DNA of 64,000 nucleotides, taken from positions 1 to 64,000 of the forward strand of contig JACRAZ010000097.1 in the NCBI GenBank assembly GCA_016213205.1, given 5' to 3'. Under the pieces are notes generated by a model. That model was not told the DNA's origin. It did not search any database and saw only the letters and a list, made by a program, of their open reading frames with translations. The position numbers and the translations under genes were made by a program. The stretch is from Burkholderiales bacterium (lineage in GTDB: Bacteria > Pseudomonadota > Gammaproteobacteria > Burkholderiales > Burkholderiaceae_C). Within the stretch, counting starts at the first letter, position 1. Each line of letters starts with the position of its first letter. Below are positions 1 to 8,222 of this stretch, piece after piece.

Positions 1-1
1 C

Positions 2-406
2 GCGGGCACCGGCCCCACGGCGGCCGCCAGCGCCCCGCGCGGCGGCGCCGCATCGGCCGCGCCCGCGGTGGCCGCCGAATCGGCCGGCGCTTCGGCGCCG
101 CGCGGCAGCCGCGTTCCGGCGACCATCCTCAGCGGCCAGGCAGCCAGGTCCACGACAGCGGCCACCGATGCGTTCAACTTCTACGTGCAGGCCGGCGCCT
201 ACGCCCGCCCCGAGGATGCCGAAGCACAGCGCGCCAGGCTGGCCATGCTGGGTGTCGGCGCCCGCGTGATGGAGCGCGAGCAATCCGGCCGCATGGTGTA
301 CCGGGTGCGGGTGGGCCCGTTCGAGGCGCGTGACGAGGCCGAAGCCATGCAGGTGCGGCTGGCCGCCTCCAGCGTGGAAACCAGCCTGGTGCGCGTGGAG
401 CGTTGA
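2..406 (+). CDS. SPOR-domain protein, 3' part only
   Basis: The reading frame is open to the left edge, so the start lies outside the window; 134 residues are visible. The first part is Ala/Pro/Gly-rich linker. The last 75 residues form a SPOR domain (FNFYVQAGAYARPEDAEAQ then VYRVRVGPFEARDEAEAM), a fold that binds denuded septal peptidoglycan in the periplasm. Such proteins usually have one N-terminal membrane anchor, not visible here. The gene lies 56 bp before dsbA. In related genomes a SPOR protein often sits between argS and dsbA, so argS may lie just upstream (inference). Confidence 0.85.
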   Translation, partial: AGTGPTAAASAPRGGAASAAPAVAAESAGASAPRGSRVPATILSGQAARSTTAATDAFNFYVQAGAYARPEDAEAQRARLAMLGVGARVMEREQSGRMVYRVRVGPFEARDEAEAMQVRLAASSVETSLVRVER

Positions 407-462
407 ACCTTGCAGGCGCGGGCGGATCCATCGCTCGGTCGACTTTCGAAAGGACTCTTGGC

Positions 463-1101
463 ATGAATCGTCGTGATGTCGCCCTCGGGCTGGGCGCGAG
501 CTCCCTCGCCGCGTTGCTGGCCACGCCAGCCTGGGCCCAGGGCGGGCCCCAGGAAGGGCGCGACTACACCCGGCTGCAGCAGCCGCAGCCGGTGCCCGGC
601 GGCGGCAAGGTCGAGGTGGTGGAGTTCTTCGGCTACTGGTGCCCGCACTGCCATGCCTTCGAGCCCCAGCTCGACGCCTGGGCCCGCAAGCTGCCGGCCG
701 ACGTGGTGTTCCGCCGCATCCCGGTGGCCTTCAACGAGCCGCAGAAGCTCTACCAGCGCCTGTACTTCGCCCTCGAGGCAATGGGGCAGGTCGACACCCT
801 GCACCGCAAGGTGTTCACCGCCTTCCACACGCAGAACATGCGGCTGGAGAAGGCCAGCGACCTGCAGGCCCTGTGCAACGCCAATGGCGTCGACTACGCC
901 AAGCTCAACGACACGATGAAGAGCTTCTCGGTGGCCACCAAGTGCAACCAGGCCAAGCAGGCCGCGGACGGCTGGCGCATCGACGGCGTGCCCACGCTGG
1001 GTGTGCAGGGCCGCTTCGTCACCTCGGTGGGGCAGGCCGGCAGCCACGAACGCGCCCTGATGGTGATGGATGCCCTGATCCAGATGGCGCGGAAGAGTTA
1101 G
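463..1101 (+). CDS. dsbA: Thiol:disulfide interchange protein DsbA
   Basis: Periplasmic thiol oxidase of 212 residues that introduces disulfides into exported proteins. Residues 1-26 are a signal peptide ending in PAWAQ. The thioredoxin-fold active site is CPHC at residues 60-63, followed by HAFEPQ, and the cis-proline lies in IDGVPTLGV. Alternative starts exist upstream (403), but ATG 463 follows a purine-rich GAAAGGAC and begins directly with the twin-positive signal peptide MNRRD. It probably shares a transcript with the SPOR gene; a 117-bp gap with a possible promoter separates it from lptA. Confidence 0.93.
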   Translation: MNRRDVALGLGASSLAALLATPAWAQGGPQEGRDYTRLQQPQPVPGGGKVEVVEFFGYWCPHCHAFEPQLDAWARKLPADVVFRRIPVAFNEPQKLYQRLYFALEAMGQVDTLHRKVFTAFHTQNMRLEKASDLQALCNANGVDYAKLNDTMKSFSVATKCNQAKQAADGWRIDGVPTLGVQGRFVTSVGQAGSHERALMVMDALIQMARKS

Positions 1102-1168
1102 GCTCCGGTATCGGCTGCGCCTCTGATCCTGCGCAGCCCCGGCGCGAAGATTTCCCGCTTTCTGGCCC

Positions 1169-1195
1169 TTGGTGGCACAGGCTTGCGTCTAGAAT
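1169..1195 (+). promoter_or_regulatory. Possible sigma-70 promoter for lptA-lptB-rpoN
   Basis: TTGGTG at 1169-1174 and TAGAAT at 1190-1195 are separated by 15 bp, slightly short of the ideal. The predicted transcript would start near 1202, leaving a leader of about 17 nt before the lptA ATG. The -10 box is convincing and the -35 is only fair. Confidence 0.35.
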
Positions 1196-1218
1196 GCAAG
1201 CAAGTTTTGTGCCGCCAA

Positions 1219-1854
1219 ATGCCCATCGCCCTCCCCCTTCGATCCCTCGCCGCCTGCGGCTTGCTGGCCGCCTGCGTGCTGCCCGGCCCGGTGGCCGCCG
1301 AGAAGGCTGACCGGGGCAAGCCCATCGCCGTCGAGTCCGACCAGGCCTGCCAGGTCGACCTGGTGAAGGAAAGCAATGTCTGCAGCGGCAATGTCGTCAT
1401 TGCGCAGGGCACCCTGCTGATCCGCGCCGACCGGGTGGAGCTGCGCAAGGGTGCCGACGGCTATCAGACCGCCAGCGCCAGCGGCTCGGCCGCCAAACCG
1501 GCGCAGTACCGCCAGAAGCGCGACGGCGTGGACGAATACGTCGAGGGCGTGGCCCAGCGCATCGTCTACGACGAACGCAGCAACACCCTGCGCTTCGAGG
1601 GCCAGGCCAGCGCGCGCCGGCTGCGCGGCACCGTGCCGGCCGACGAGATCTACGGCAACGTGATCACCTGGGACAACACCGGCGAGGTGTTCAACGTGCA
1701 GGGCGGCAGCGTCACGCCGGCCAACCCGGGTGGCCGGGTGCGTGCGGTGTTGTCGCCGCGGCCGGCCGACGCGGCGGCCTCGGCCCCCCCGCCCGCGGCC
1801 AGCGCCCCTGCCACGCGCCTGCGCAGCAGTTCCGCACTCGGGGAGCGTCGATGA
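1219..1854 (+). CDS. lptA: LPS transport periplasmic protein LptA
   Basis: 211 residues. Residues 1-28 are a signal peptide (MPIALPLRSLAACGLLA, cleavage near VAAEK). An OstA/LptA beta-jellyroll follows, with typical motifs CSGNVVIAQGTLLIRADRVEL and EIYGNVITWDNTGEVFNVQGG. LptA forms the periplasmic bridge carrying lipopolysaccharide from LptBFGC to LptDE. A TTG at 1183 would extend the protein by 12 residues, but ATG 1219 gives a normal signal peptide. The usual upstream partner lptC is absent; dsbA takes its place. The Ala/Pro-rich tail (last 35 residues) is probably disordered. Confidence 0.9.
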   Translation: MPIALPLRSLAACGLLAACVLPGPVAAEKADRGKPIAVESDQACQVDLVKESNVCSGNVVIAQGTLLIRADRVELRKGADGYQTASASGSAAKPAQYRQKRDGVDEYVEGVAQRIVYDERSNTLRFEGQASARRLRGTVPADEIYGNVITWDNTGEVFNVQGGSVTPANPGGRVRAVLSPRPADAAASAPPPAASAPATRLRSSSALGERR

Positions 1855-1889
1855 GCGCCACGGTCGCCCACGGCGCCAGGCCACGATGA
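1851..1889 (+). CDS. 12-codon minicistron between lptA and lptB
   Basis: An ATG at 1851 overlaps the lptA stop (ATGA) and opens a 12-codon frame (MSATVAHGARPR). Its own stop overlaps the lptB ATG at 1886 (ATGA again). Both ATGs sit in the context GATGAGCGC, so the segment may be a small duplication of the lptB start. It could relay ribosomes from lptA to lptB. It may equally be an unused duplicate start; no function for the peptide is claimed. Confidence 0.3.
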   Translation: MSATVAHGARPR

Positions 1890-2659
1890 GCGCGCGGCCC
1901 GCACCGGCGCCGCAGTCCGCCAGCCGGCTCGAGGTGAGCGGCCTGCAGAAGACCTACGGCTCACGCAAGGTGGTCAAGGAAGTGCACCTGGCCGTCGGTG
2001 CCGGCGAGGTGGTGGGCCTGCTCGGGCCCAACGGCGCCGGCAAGACCACCACCTTCTACATGGTGGTGGGCCTGGTGCGCGCCGATGCGGGCGAGATCCG
2101 CATCGACGGCGAAGCGGTGCAGGGCAAGCCGATCCACCAGCGCGCACGCATGGGGCTGTCGTACCTGCCGCAGGAGGCCTCGATCTTCCGCAAGCTCAAC
2201 GTGGCCGAGAACATCCGCGCCGTGCTCGAGCTGCAGACCGGCCCGGACGGCAAGCCGCTGAAGCACGAGGTGATCGAGGCCCGGCTCGAGCAGCTGCTGC
2301 ACGACCTGGCGATCGAGAAATTGCGCGATTCACCCGCGCCCGCGCTGTCCGGCGGTGAACGCCGGCGTGTCGAGATCGCCCGCGCGCTGGCCACGCAGCC
2401 ACGCTTCATCCTGCTGGACGAGCCCTTTGCCGGCGTCGACCCGATCGCGGTGATCGAGATCCAGCGCATCATCGGCTTCCTGAAGGGCCGTGGCATCGGT
2501 GTGCTGATCACCGACCACAACGTGCGCGAAATGCTGGGCATCTGCGACCGCGCCTACATCATCAGCGAGGGCCGCGTGCTGGCCGAAGGCACGCCGGCCG
2601 AGATCGTCGAGAACGCGGACGTGCGCCGCGTCTACCTCGGCGAACACTTCCGCATGTAG
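1886..2659 (+). CDS. lptB: LPS export ABC transporter ATPase LptB
   Basis: 257 residues, cytoplasmic ATPase that powers LPS extraction with LptF and LptG. Walker A is GPNGAGKTT, the Q-loop lies in SYLPQEASIFRKL, the signature is LSGGERRRVEIARAL, Walker B is FILLDEPFAGVDP, and the H-loop is ITDHNVREML. These are diagnostic for LptB rather than a branched-chain amino acid ATPase. ATG 1886 is taken because it lies 18 residues before the ABC fold (SRLEVSGLQKTYG); the frame continues upstream without homology. It is coupled to lptA through the minicistron and lies 17 bp before rpoN. Confidence 0.95.
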   Translation: MSARPAPAPQSASRLEVSGLQKTYGSRKVVKEVHLAVGAGEVVGLLGPNGAGKTTTFYMVVGLVRADAGEIRIDGEAVQGKPIHQRARMGLSYLPQEASIFRKLNVAENIRAVLELQTGPDGKPLKHEVIEARLEQLLHDLAIEKLRDSPAPALSGGERRRVEIARALATQPRFILLDEPFAGVDPIAVIEIQRIIGFLKGRGIGVLITDHNVREMLGICDRAYIISEGRVLAEGTPAEIVENADVRRVYLGEHFRM

Positions 2660-2676
2660 GGAACCAGGCCCCGCCC

Positions 2677-4236
2677 ATGAAACCCTCCCTGCAGGTCCGG
2701 CTTTCCCAGCACCTGGCGCTCACGCCGCAGCTGCAGCAGTCGATCCGCCTGCTGCAGCTGTCCACGCTCGAGCTGCACCAGGAAATCGAGCAGATGCTCG
2801 ACCAGAACCCCTTCCTCGAGGTCGAGGGCGACCAATCGCCGATGGAGCTGGGGCTCGAACGCGTCAGCGCCCCGGAGAAACCCAGCGAGCCCGCGGCCGA
2901 CCGCGTGGCCGAGCGCGACGACGGCGGCAGCGAGGTCGGCAGCGAGGCCGGCGACGGAGAACCCGCCGGCATGGACGCCGCCGACTTCGGCACCCCCGAG
3001 CGGGAGGACTGGAGCAACGGCACCGAGGCCGACGATTTCGACGGCATCCGCGAGCTGCCCTCGTCCAGCCCCGGTGCCGGCAGCGGCGACGACGACTTCG
3101 AGCCGATCGAATCGGCCGACAACGGCCCCACGCTGCAGGACCACCTGAAGCGCCAGCTGCTGGGCATGCGCCTGCCGGCCGCCGACCAGGCCGCGGTGCT
3201 GGTGCTGATCGAATCCCTCAACGAGGATGGCTACCTGGCCGACCCGCTGGAGGAGATCGCCGAGCGCCTGGCCGCCGAGCTGGGCCAGGAAGGCGACGAC
3301 GCCGAGGCCGAACGCGAGAACCTGATGTCGCAGCTGCGCTGCGGCCTGAAGTGGCTGCAGAGCATGGAGCCCACCGGCGTGGGCGCGGCCAACCTGGGCG
3401 AGTGCCTCACGCTGCAGCTGCGCGCGCTGCCACGCAGCGAGGCGCAGATGGTGGCCATCATCATCTGCAAGCAGCACCTGGAGCTGCTGGCGCGGCGCGA
3501 CATGAAGAAGCTGATGGCCGCCACCGGTGCCGACGAGACCATGCTGCGCGAGGCGCAGGCGCTCATCGTGGCCTGCGAGCCCAAGCCGGGCCGGCAGTTC
3601 GCGCGCGCCGAGGCCAACATCATCGTGCCCGACGTCATCGTGCAGAAGTCCGGCCGCGGCTGGAAGGTGGTGCTCAACCCCGATGTGATGCCCAAGCTGC
3701 GCATCAACGACCTCTACGCGCAGGCCATCCGCGGCCAGCGCAACGGCAGCGCCGCAGGCCTGTCGTCGCGGCTGCAGGAAGCGCGCTGGTTCATGAAGAA
3801 CATCCTGCAGCGCTTCGACACCATCCAGCGCGTGAGCCAGGCCATCGTCGAGCGCCAGAAGGCCTTCTTCACCCACGGCGAGATCGCGATGAAGCCGCTG
3901 GTGCTGCGCGAGATCGCCGACGAGCTGGGCCTGCACGAATCCACCATCTCGCGCGTGACCACCGCCAAGTACATGGCCACGCCCTACGGCACCTTCGAGC
4001 TGAAGTACTTCTTCGGCTCCTCGCTCAACACCGAGGCCGGCGGCAATGCCTCCAGCACGGCCGTGCGCGCGCTGATCAGGCAGTTGGTGAGCGCGGAAGA
4101 CCCGGCCAAGCCGCTGTCGGACAACCAGCTCTCGGACATGCTGGCCGAGCAGGGCATCCAGGTCGCGCGCCGCACCGTGGCCAAGTACCGCGAGGCGCTG
4201 AAGATCGCGCCGGCCAATCTTCGAAAAGCGCTCTGA
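2677..4236 (+). CDS. rpoN: RNA polymerase sigma-54 factor RpoN
   Basis: 519 residues. Region I is Gln/Leu-rich (LTPQLQQSIRLLQLSTLELH, from about residue 15). Region II is an acidic linker (about 55-150). Region III holds the core-binding domain and the helix-turn-helix around LREIADELGLHESTISRVT. The RpoN box ARRTVAKYRE, which reads the -24 promoter element, is intact near residue 500. Position after lptB is conserved in proteobacteria. The usual downstream hpf and ptsN genes are missing here; an RNA methyltransferase follows after 2 bp. Confidence 0.96.
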   Translation: MKPSLQVRLSQHLALTPQLQQSIRLLQLSTLELHQEIEQMLDQNPFLEVEGDQSPMELGLERVSAPEKPSEPAADRVAERDDGGSEVGSEAGDGEPAGMDAADFGTPEREDWSNGTEADDFDGIRELPSSSPGAGSGDDDFEPIESADNGPTLQDHLKRQLLGMRLPAADQAAVLVLIESLNEDGYLADPLEEIAERLAAELGQEGDDAEAERENLMSQLRCGLKWLQSMEPTGVGAANLGECLTLQLRALPRSEAQMVAIIICKQHLELLARRDMKKLMAATGADETMLREAQALIVACEPKPGRQFARAEANIIVPDVIVQKSGRGWKVVLNPDVMPKLRINDLYAQAIRGQRNGSAAGLSSRLQEARWFMKNILQRFDTIQRVSQAIVERQKAFFTHGEIAMKPLVLREIADELGLHESTISRVTTAKYMATPYGTFELKYFFGSSLNTEAGGNASSTAVRALIRQLVSAEDPAKPLSDNQLSDMLAEQGIQVARRTVAKYREALKIAPANLRKAL

Positions 4237-4238
4237 CC

Positions 4239-5510
4239 ATGGCCGCTCTCTTCCTGCCCTGCGCCGCCGGCGTGGAGCCCCTGCTGGCCGCCGAATGCGC
4301 GGCCCTGCTGGGCATCGACCCGAGCGTGCTGCCGGCCGACCCGACCCGCCGCCCGCTGGTGGTGCTGCGCGGCGGCGTGCAGGTGCAGGGCGACGCCCTC
4401 ACCGCGATGCGCCTGAACCTGCACAGCCGGCTCGCGCAGCGTGTGCTGTGGCCACTGGCGCACGGGCCCTACGCCAACGAGCACGACCTGTACGCGCTGG
4501 CCCGCACCGTGCGCTGGACCGACTGGATCACGCCCCAGCAGACGCTGCGCATCGACACCACCGCCCAGCGCTCGCCGCTGCAGAGCCTGAACTTCGCCAC
4601 GCTGCGGGTGAAGGACGCGGTGTGCGACGTGCTGCGCGAGGCCACCGGCGAGCGCCCCAGCGTGGACACCCGCTGGCCCGACCTGCCGCTGACGCTGCAC
4701 CTGAGCGCCACCCACGCCACGCTGTACGCCGACACCTCGGGCGAGGCCCTCTTCAAGCGCGGCTGGCGCGAGGCCAAGGGCGAGGCACCTCTGAAGGAAA
4801 CCCTGGCCGCCGCGATGCTGGCGGCCGCGGGCTGGCAGGGCCGGGCCGAGGACGGCGCGCTGCTCGACCCCTGCTGCGGCGCCGGCACCATCGTGATCGA
4901 GGCCGCGCAGATCGCCTGCGGCATCGCCCCCGGTCTGCAGCGCCGTTTCGCATTCGAGAAGATGCTGCCCTTCGCGCCGCACCAGGCGGCCTGGCGCCGC
5001 ATGAAGGACGAGGCCCGCAGCGCCCAGCATGCGCCGGCGGTGCCGGTGATCGCCGGTGACGTGTCGTTCCGCATGACCGACTTCGCCACCCGCAATGCCG
5101 AGCGGGCTGGCGTGAAGCATGCGATCGAGTTCAAGACCGCCGATGCGCTGCAGCGCCTGCCGCCCTGCGCGCACGGCGTACTGATCATGAACCCGCCCTA
5201 CGGCGAACGCATCGAGCCCAAGGGCACGCGCGGGGAACGGCCGGCCCCGGCCCGGGAGCGGGCCACGCGCGAACAGTTCGAAGGCGGCAGCTCGCCGGCC
5301 GAGTTCTTCAGCCAGCTCGCCGCGCACTGGAAGCGCCACTGGGGCGGCTGGACCGCCTATGTGCTGAGCCCCGACATGAAGCTGCCGCAGGCGCTGCGCC
5401 TGAAGGAGAGCCAGCGCACGCCGATGTGGAACGGCCCGATCGAGTGCCGTCTGTTCCGCTTCGACCTGGTGTCCGGCTCGATGCGCGGAGGGCCCGCCCC
5501 GGCCCCTTGA
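4239..5510 (+). CDS. THUMP-domain class I SAM-dependent RNA methyltransferase (RlmL N-terminal-like)
   Basis: 423 residues. An N-terminal ferredoxin-like/THUMP region (about 1-165) is followed by a methyltransferase domain with the SAM motif LLDPCCGAGTIVIEAA (about 208-223) and the catalytic motif NPPYGERI (about 318). This is the pattern of N2-guanine methyltransferases such as the N-terminal half of RlmL (23S rRNA G2445). The second, RlmK-like half of enterobacterial RlmL is absent, as in many betaproteobacteria. The start lies 2 bp after rpoN, so the two are probably cotranscribed. Exact substrate unproven. Confidence 0.85.
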   Translation: MAALFLPCAAGVEPLLAAECAALLGIDPSVLPADPTRRPLVVLRGGVQVQGDALTAMRLNLHSRLAQRVLWPLAHGPYANEHDLYALARTVRWTDWITPQQTLRIDTTAQRSPLQSLNFATLRVKDAVCDVLREATGERPSVDTRWPDLPLTLHLSATHATLYADTSGEALFKRGWREAKGEAPLKETLAAAMLAAAGWQGRAEDGALLDPCCGAGTIVIEAAQIACGIAPGLQRRFAFEKMLPFAPHQAAWRRMKDEARSAQHAPAVPVIAGDVSFRMTDFATRNAERAGVKHAIEFKTADALQRLPPCAHGVLIMNPPYGERIEPKGTRGERPAPARERATREQFEGGSSPAEFFSQLAAHWKRHWGGWTAYVLSPDMKLPQALRLKESQRTPMWNGPIECRLFRFDLVSGSMRGGPAPAP

Positions 5511-5549
5511 AAGGCCTGTGGGCTTCGCCGTTGGAACGGCCCGACAGGC

Positions 5550-6734
5550 TCAGGCGCTGGCCGAGTGCCCCGGCCCCGCGCGCCGGCGCCGCAGCGCCAG
5601 CCAGCCCAGCGCTGCCGCCAGCAGGGCCAGCGGCAGCAGCGCGCCCAGGTTCATCGCGGTCCAGCCGCCGGTGGTGACCAGCGCGCCACTGGCAAACGAC
5701 GTGAGCGTCATCGTGAAGTAGACGCAGAAGTCCACTGCCGCCTGCGCGCGTGTGCGCTCCTCGGGCCGCCAGGCCTCGGTGGCCATCGTGGTGCCGCCGA
5801 TGAACAGGAAGTTCCAGCCCACGCCCAGCGCGATCAGCGCGCCGAGGAAGTGCATCACGTCGTTGCCATGCAGCGCAAACAGGATGCAGCCCAGGTTCAG
5901 CAGCAGCCCGACCCCCATGACCGGCAGCGCGCCGAAGCGCTTGATCAGCCGGCCGGTGAAGAAGCTGGGCACGAACATGGCCAGCACGTGCCACTCGAGC
6001 ACCAGCGCTGCGGCCGAGAAGGGGTGCTGGCACTGCTGCATCGCGATCGGTGTCGCGGCCATCAGCAGGTTCATGATGCCGTAGCCGATGGCACAGGCCG
6101 CGGTGGACACCAGGAAGATCGGCTGGCGCACGATCTCGCCCAGCGGCCGGCCGCTGGCGGCCTGCCCCTGCCCCGGCAGCGGCGGGAAGTGGATGAACGA
6201 GATCAGCGTCAGGCTCAGCAACGCCACCGCACACAATGCGAGGTAGGCGCCGGCAAAGGGCTGCTCGAGCAGGCCGCGGCTCCACTGCGCCAGGTTCGGG
6301 CCGACCACGCCGCCCAGGATGCCGCCGGCCAGCACCCACGAGATCGCGCGCTCCTTGAAGGCCGGCGTCACCAGCTCGACGGCCGCAAACCGGTACAGCG
6401 ACCCGTTGGCGTTGTAGTAACCGGCCACCATGGTGGCCGCCACCAGCAGCCAGAAGTTGCGCGTGCTCGCCGCCACGGCGCACACCGCCGCGCTGGCCAT
6501 GGCCACCAGCAGGCCGAGCTGGAACGCCCGGCGCCGGCCCCACAGCCGCTGGTGCCGCGCCACCAGCCCGGTGGCCAGCGCGCCGCCGGCCACGTAGCCG
6601 GTGATCGGCAGCGTGGCCAACCAGCCCGAGGGGGCGAGCGCCAGGCCCACCAGGCCGTTGATCGCGATGAAGGTCACGTTGTTGACCATCAGCAGGCCCT
6701 GGCACAGGGTGAGCAGCAGCAGGCGCGGGTTCAT
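5550..6734 (-). CDS. MFS transporter
   Basis: 394 residues with about 12 hydrophobic segments and no signal peptide. The N-terminus (MNPRLLLLTLCQGLLMVNNV) and the conserved TGYVAGGALATGLVARHQRLWGRRRAF stretch between helices 2 and 3 match the major facilitator superfamily. The substrate cannot be read from the sequence. It ends 39 bp from the convergent methyltransferase gene and starts 13 bp after rsmE, so it is probably the last gene of a minus-strand run fadD-hypothetical-rsmE-MFS. Confidence 0.85.
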   Translation of the reverse strand: MNPRLLLLTLCQGLLMVNNVTFIAINGLVGLALAPSGWLATLPITGYVAGGALATGLVARHQRLWGRRRAFQLGLLVAMASAAVCAVAASTRNFWLLVAATMVAGYYNANGSLYRFAAVELVTPAFKERAISWVLAGGILGGVVGPNLAQWSRGLLEQPFAGAYLALCAVALLSLTLISFIHFPPLPGQGQAASGRPLGEIVRQPIFLVSTAACAIGYGIMNLLMAATPIAMQQCQHPFSAAALVLEWHVLAMFVPSFFTGRLIKRFGALPVMGVGLLLNLGCILFALHGNDVMHFLGALIALGVGWNFLFIGGTTMATEAWRPEERTRAQAAVDFCVYFTMTLTSFASGALVTTGGWTAMNLGALLPLALLAAALGWLALRRRRAGPGHSASA

Positions 6735-6747
6735 CGCCAGGCGCCGT

Positions 6748-7479
6748 TCACGCCAACGCGCCGATGCAGGCCAGCGCGGCCAGCGGCGCCGTGTCGGCCC
6801 GCAGCACCCGCGGGCCCAGCGACACCGCCAAGAAGCCCTGCTGCAGCGCCAGGTGCTGCTCGGCCGGGCTCAGGCCGCCTTCGGGGCCGCTGAGCAGGGT
6901 GATCTGCGCCGCCTCGGCCAGCCCCGGCACGCGCAGCAGCGGGCGCGCGTCGGCTTCCAGGCTCAGCATCAGGCGCAGCGCGGGCCCGGTGGCCGAGGGC
7001 GTGCCGAGCCAGTCGCGCAGCGCCACCGGCGCCAGCACCGGCGGCACCCGGTTGCGGCCGCTTTGCTCACAGGCCGAGGCCACCACCGCCTGCCAGTGCG
7101 CGGCCTTGCGCTCGGCGCGCTCGCCGGCCACGCGCAGCACCGAGCGTTCGCACACCAGCGGCTGGATCCCGGCCACGCCCAGTTCGGTGGCTTTCTCCAC
7201 CAGCGTGTCCATGCGTTCGTTGGCCGGCATGCCCAGCGCCATCGTCACCACGCAGCGCAGTTCGCGGTCCAGGGCCTGGTGCGCCAGCACCCGCACCTGC
7301 ACGTCGCGGCGGCCGATGTGCCGCAGTTCGGCCTGCCATTGCCCACCCAGGCCGTCAAACAGGCACAGCCCATCACCCGGCTGCAGGCGCAGCACCTGCA
7401 CATGGCGCGCGGCGTTCGGGGGCAGCGGCAGTTCGCTGCCGGCGTGCAAAGGGGTGTCGACGAAAAAGCGTGGGGGCAT
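6748..7479 (-). CDS. rsmE: 16S rRNA (uracil1498-N3)-methyltransferase RsmE
   Basis: 243 residues, SPOUT-class enzyme that methylates U1498 of 16S rRNA. The N-terminal PUA-like part begins MPPRFFVDTPL and includes NAARHVQVLRLQPGD. The C-terminal trefoil-knot SAM site shows GPEGGLSPAEQ and LGPRVLRADTA, both diagnostic. The frame continues upstream past 7479, but the family start is the ATG at 7479. Confidence 0.94.
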   Translation of the reverse strand: MPPRFFVDTPLHAGSELPLPPNAARHVQVLRLQPGDGLCLFDGLGGQWQAELRHIGRRDVQVRVLAHQALDRELRCVVTMALGMPANERMDTLVEKATELGVAGIQPLVCERSVLRVAGERAERKAAHWQAVVASACEQSGRNRVPPVLAPVALRDWLGTPSATGPALRLMLSLEADARPLLRVPGLAEAAQITLLSGPEGGLSPAEQHLALQQGFLAVSLGPRVLRADTAPLAALACIGALA

Positions 7480-7586
7480 GCGCAAGGGGCAGGCGGCCGG
7501 CGCCGCAGTGGGACCTGCAGTGTGCCCGAGCGGCGCAGTGCCGTGCGCTGCGGGGCCGTTCGGCCGGTGCCGGCCGCGGGGGGCGC

Positions 7587-8186
7587 TCAACCCGGACCGA
7601 AAAACGCGTCGATCACGCGCTGCGCGGCCTCGGGGCCTTGCGCGGCACGCACGTCGTCGACAAACCGCAGCGCCAGCACACGCAGTTCGTCCGGGCCACT
7701 GCACTTCTCGACCTCGAGCACCATGCGGTAGCCCTTGATCAGGCCCAGCATCGGGCGGGCCTGGGCTGTCATCGTGTCGTACAGCGGCCGGTACCCCACG
7801 GCCTGCAGGCGCTCGGCCAGGGGCGGGCTGCTGGTGGCGCCCGCCGGGGCGTCCGACGGCGCCGGCACCGCTGCGCCGGAGGCCGCCGGCGCAGCGGCCG
7901 CCTGCGCCGCGGGCGGGGTGGCGGCACTGGCGGTGGCCTGCGGCCGCGCGGCGGCGCTGCGGCCGGGGCCGGTGCTCAGCGGGGCGGCCGCCGGCTCGAT
8001 CAGCCCGGCGTCGAGCAGCTGCTGCAGGTCGGCCTGCCCGCTGCCCTGCACCAGGCCCACCCACTCGTCGGCCGGGCGCTGGCTGTCGATGATGAGCAGC
8101 AGGTTGCGCGCGTGTCGCGACAGGGTTTGCGCCCGCTCGCGGATGGCCTGCCGGCCTGCTTCGGTCTTCACGTAGCGCGTCGTCAT
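7587..8186 (-). CDS. Conserved hypothetical protein with Ala/Pro-rich linker
   Basis: 199 residues, no signal peptide or membrane segment. The N-terminal 65 residues (TEAGRQAIRERAQTLSRHA, LLLIIDSQRPADEWVGL, LQQLLDAGLIEP) look like a small winged-helix module seen in several betaproteobacterial proteins. An Ala/Pro/Ser-rich linker (about 70-120) separates it from a helical C-terminal domain (MLGLIKGYRMVLEVEKC). It lies between fadD (36 bp) and rsmE (107 bp) on the same strand. No function assigned. Confidence 0.75.
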   Translation of the reverse strand: MTTRYVKTEAGRQAIRERAQTLSRHARNLLLIIDSQRPADEWVGLVQGSGQADLQQLLDAGLIEPAAAPLSTGPGRSAAARPQATASAATPPAAQAAAAPAASGAAVPAPSDAPAGATSSPPLAERLQAVGYRPLYDTMTAQARPMLGLIKGYRMVLEVEKCSGPDELRVLALRFVDDVRAAQGPEAAQRVIDAFFGPG

Positions 8187-8222
8187 GGTGTTGTCGCCAC
8201 ACCCATGCCCGACGCGGCGGTG

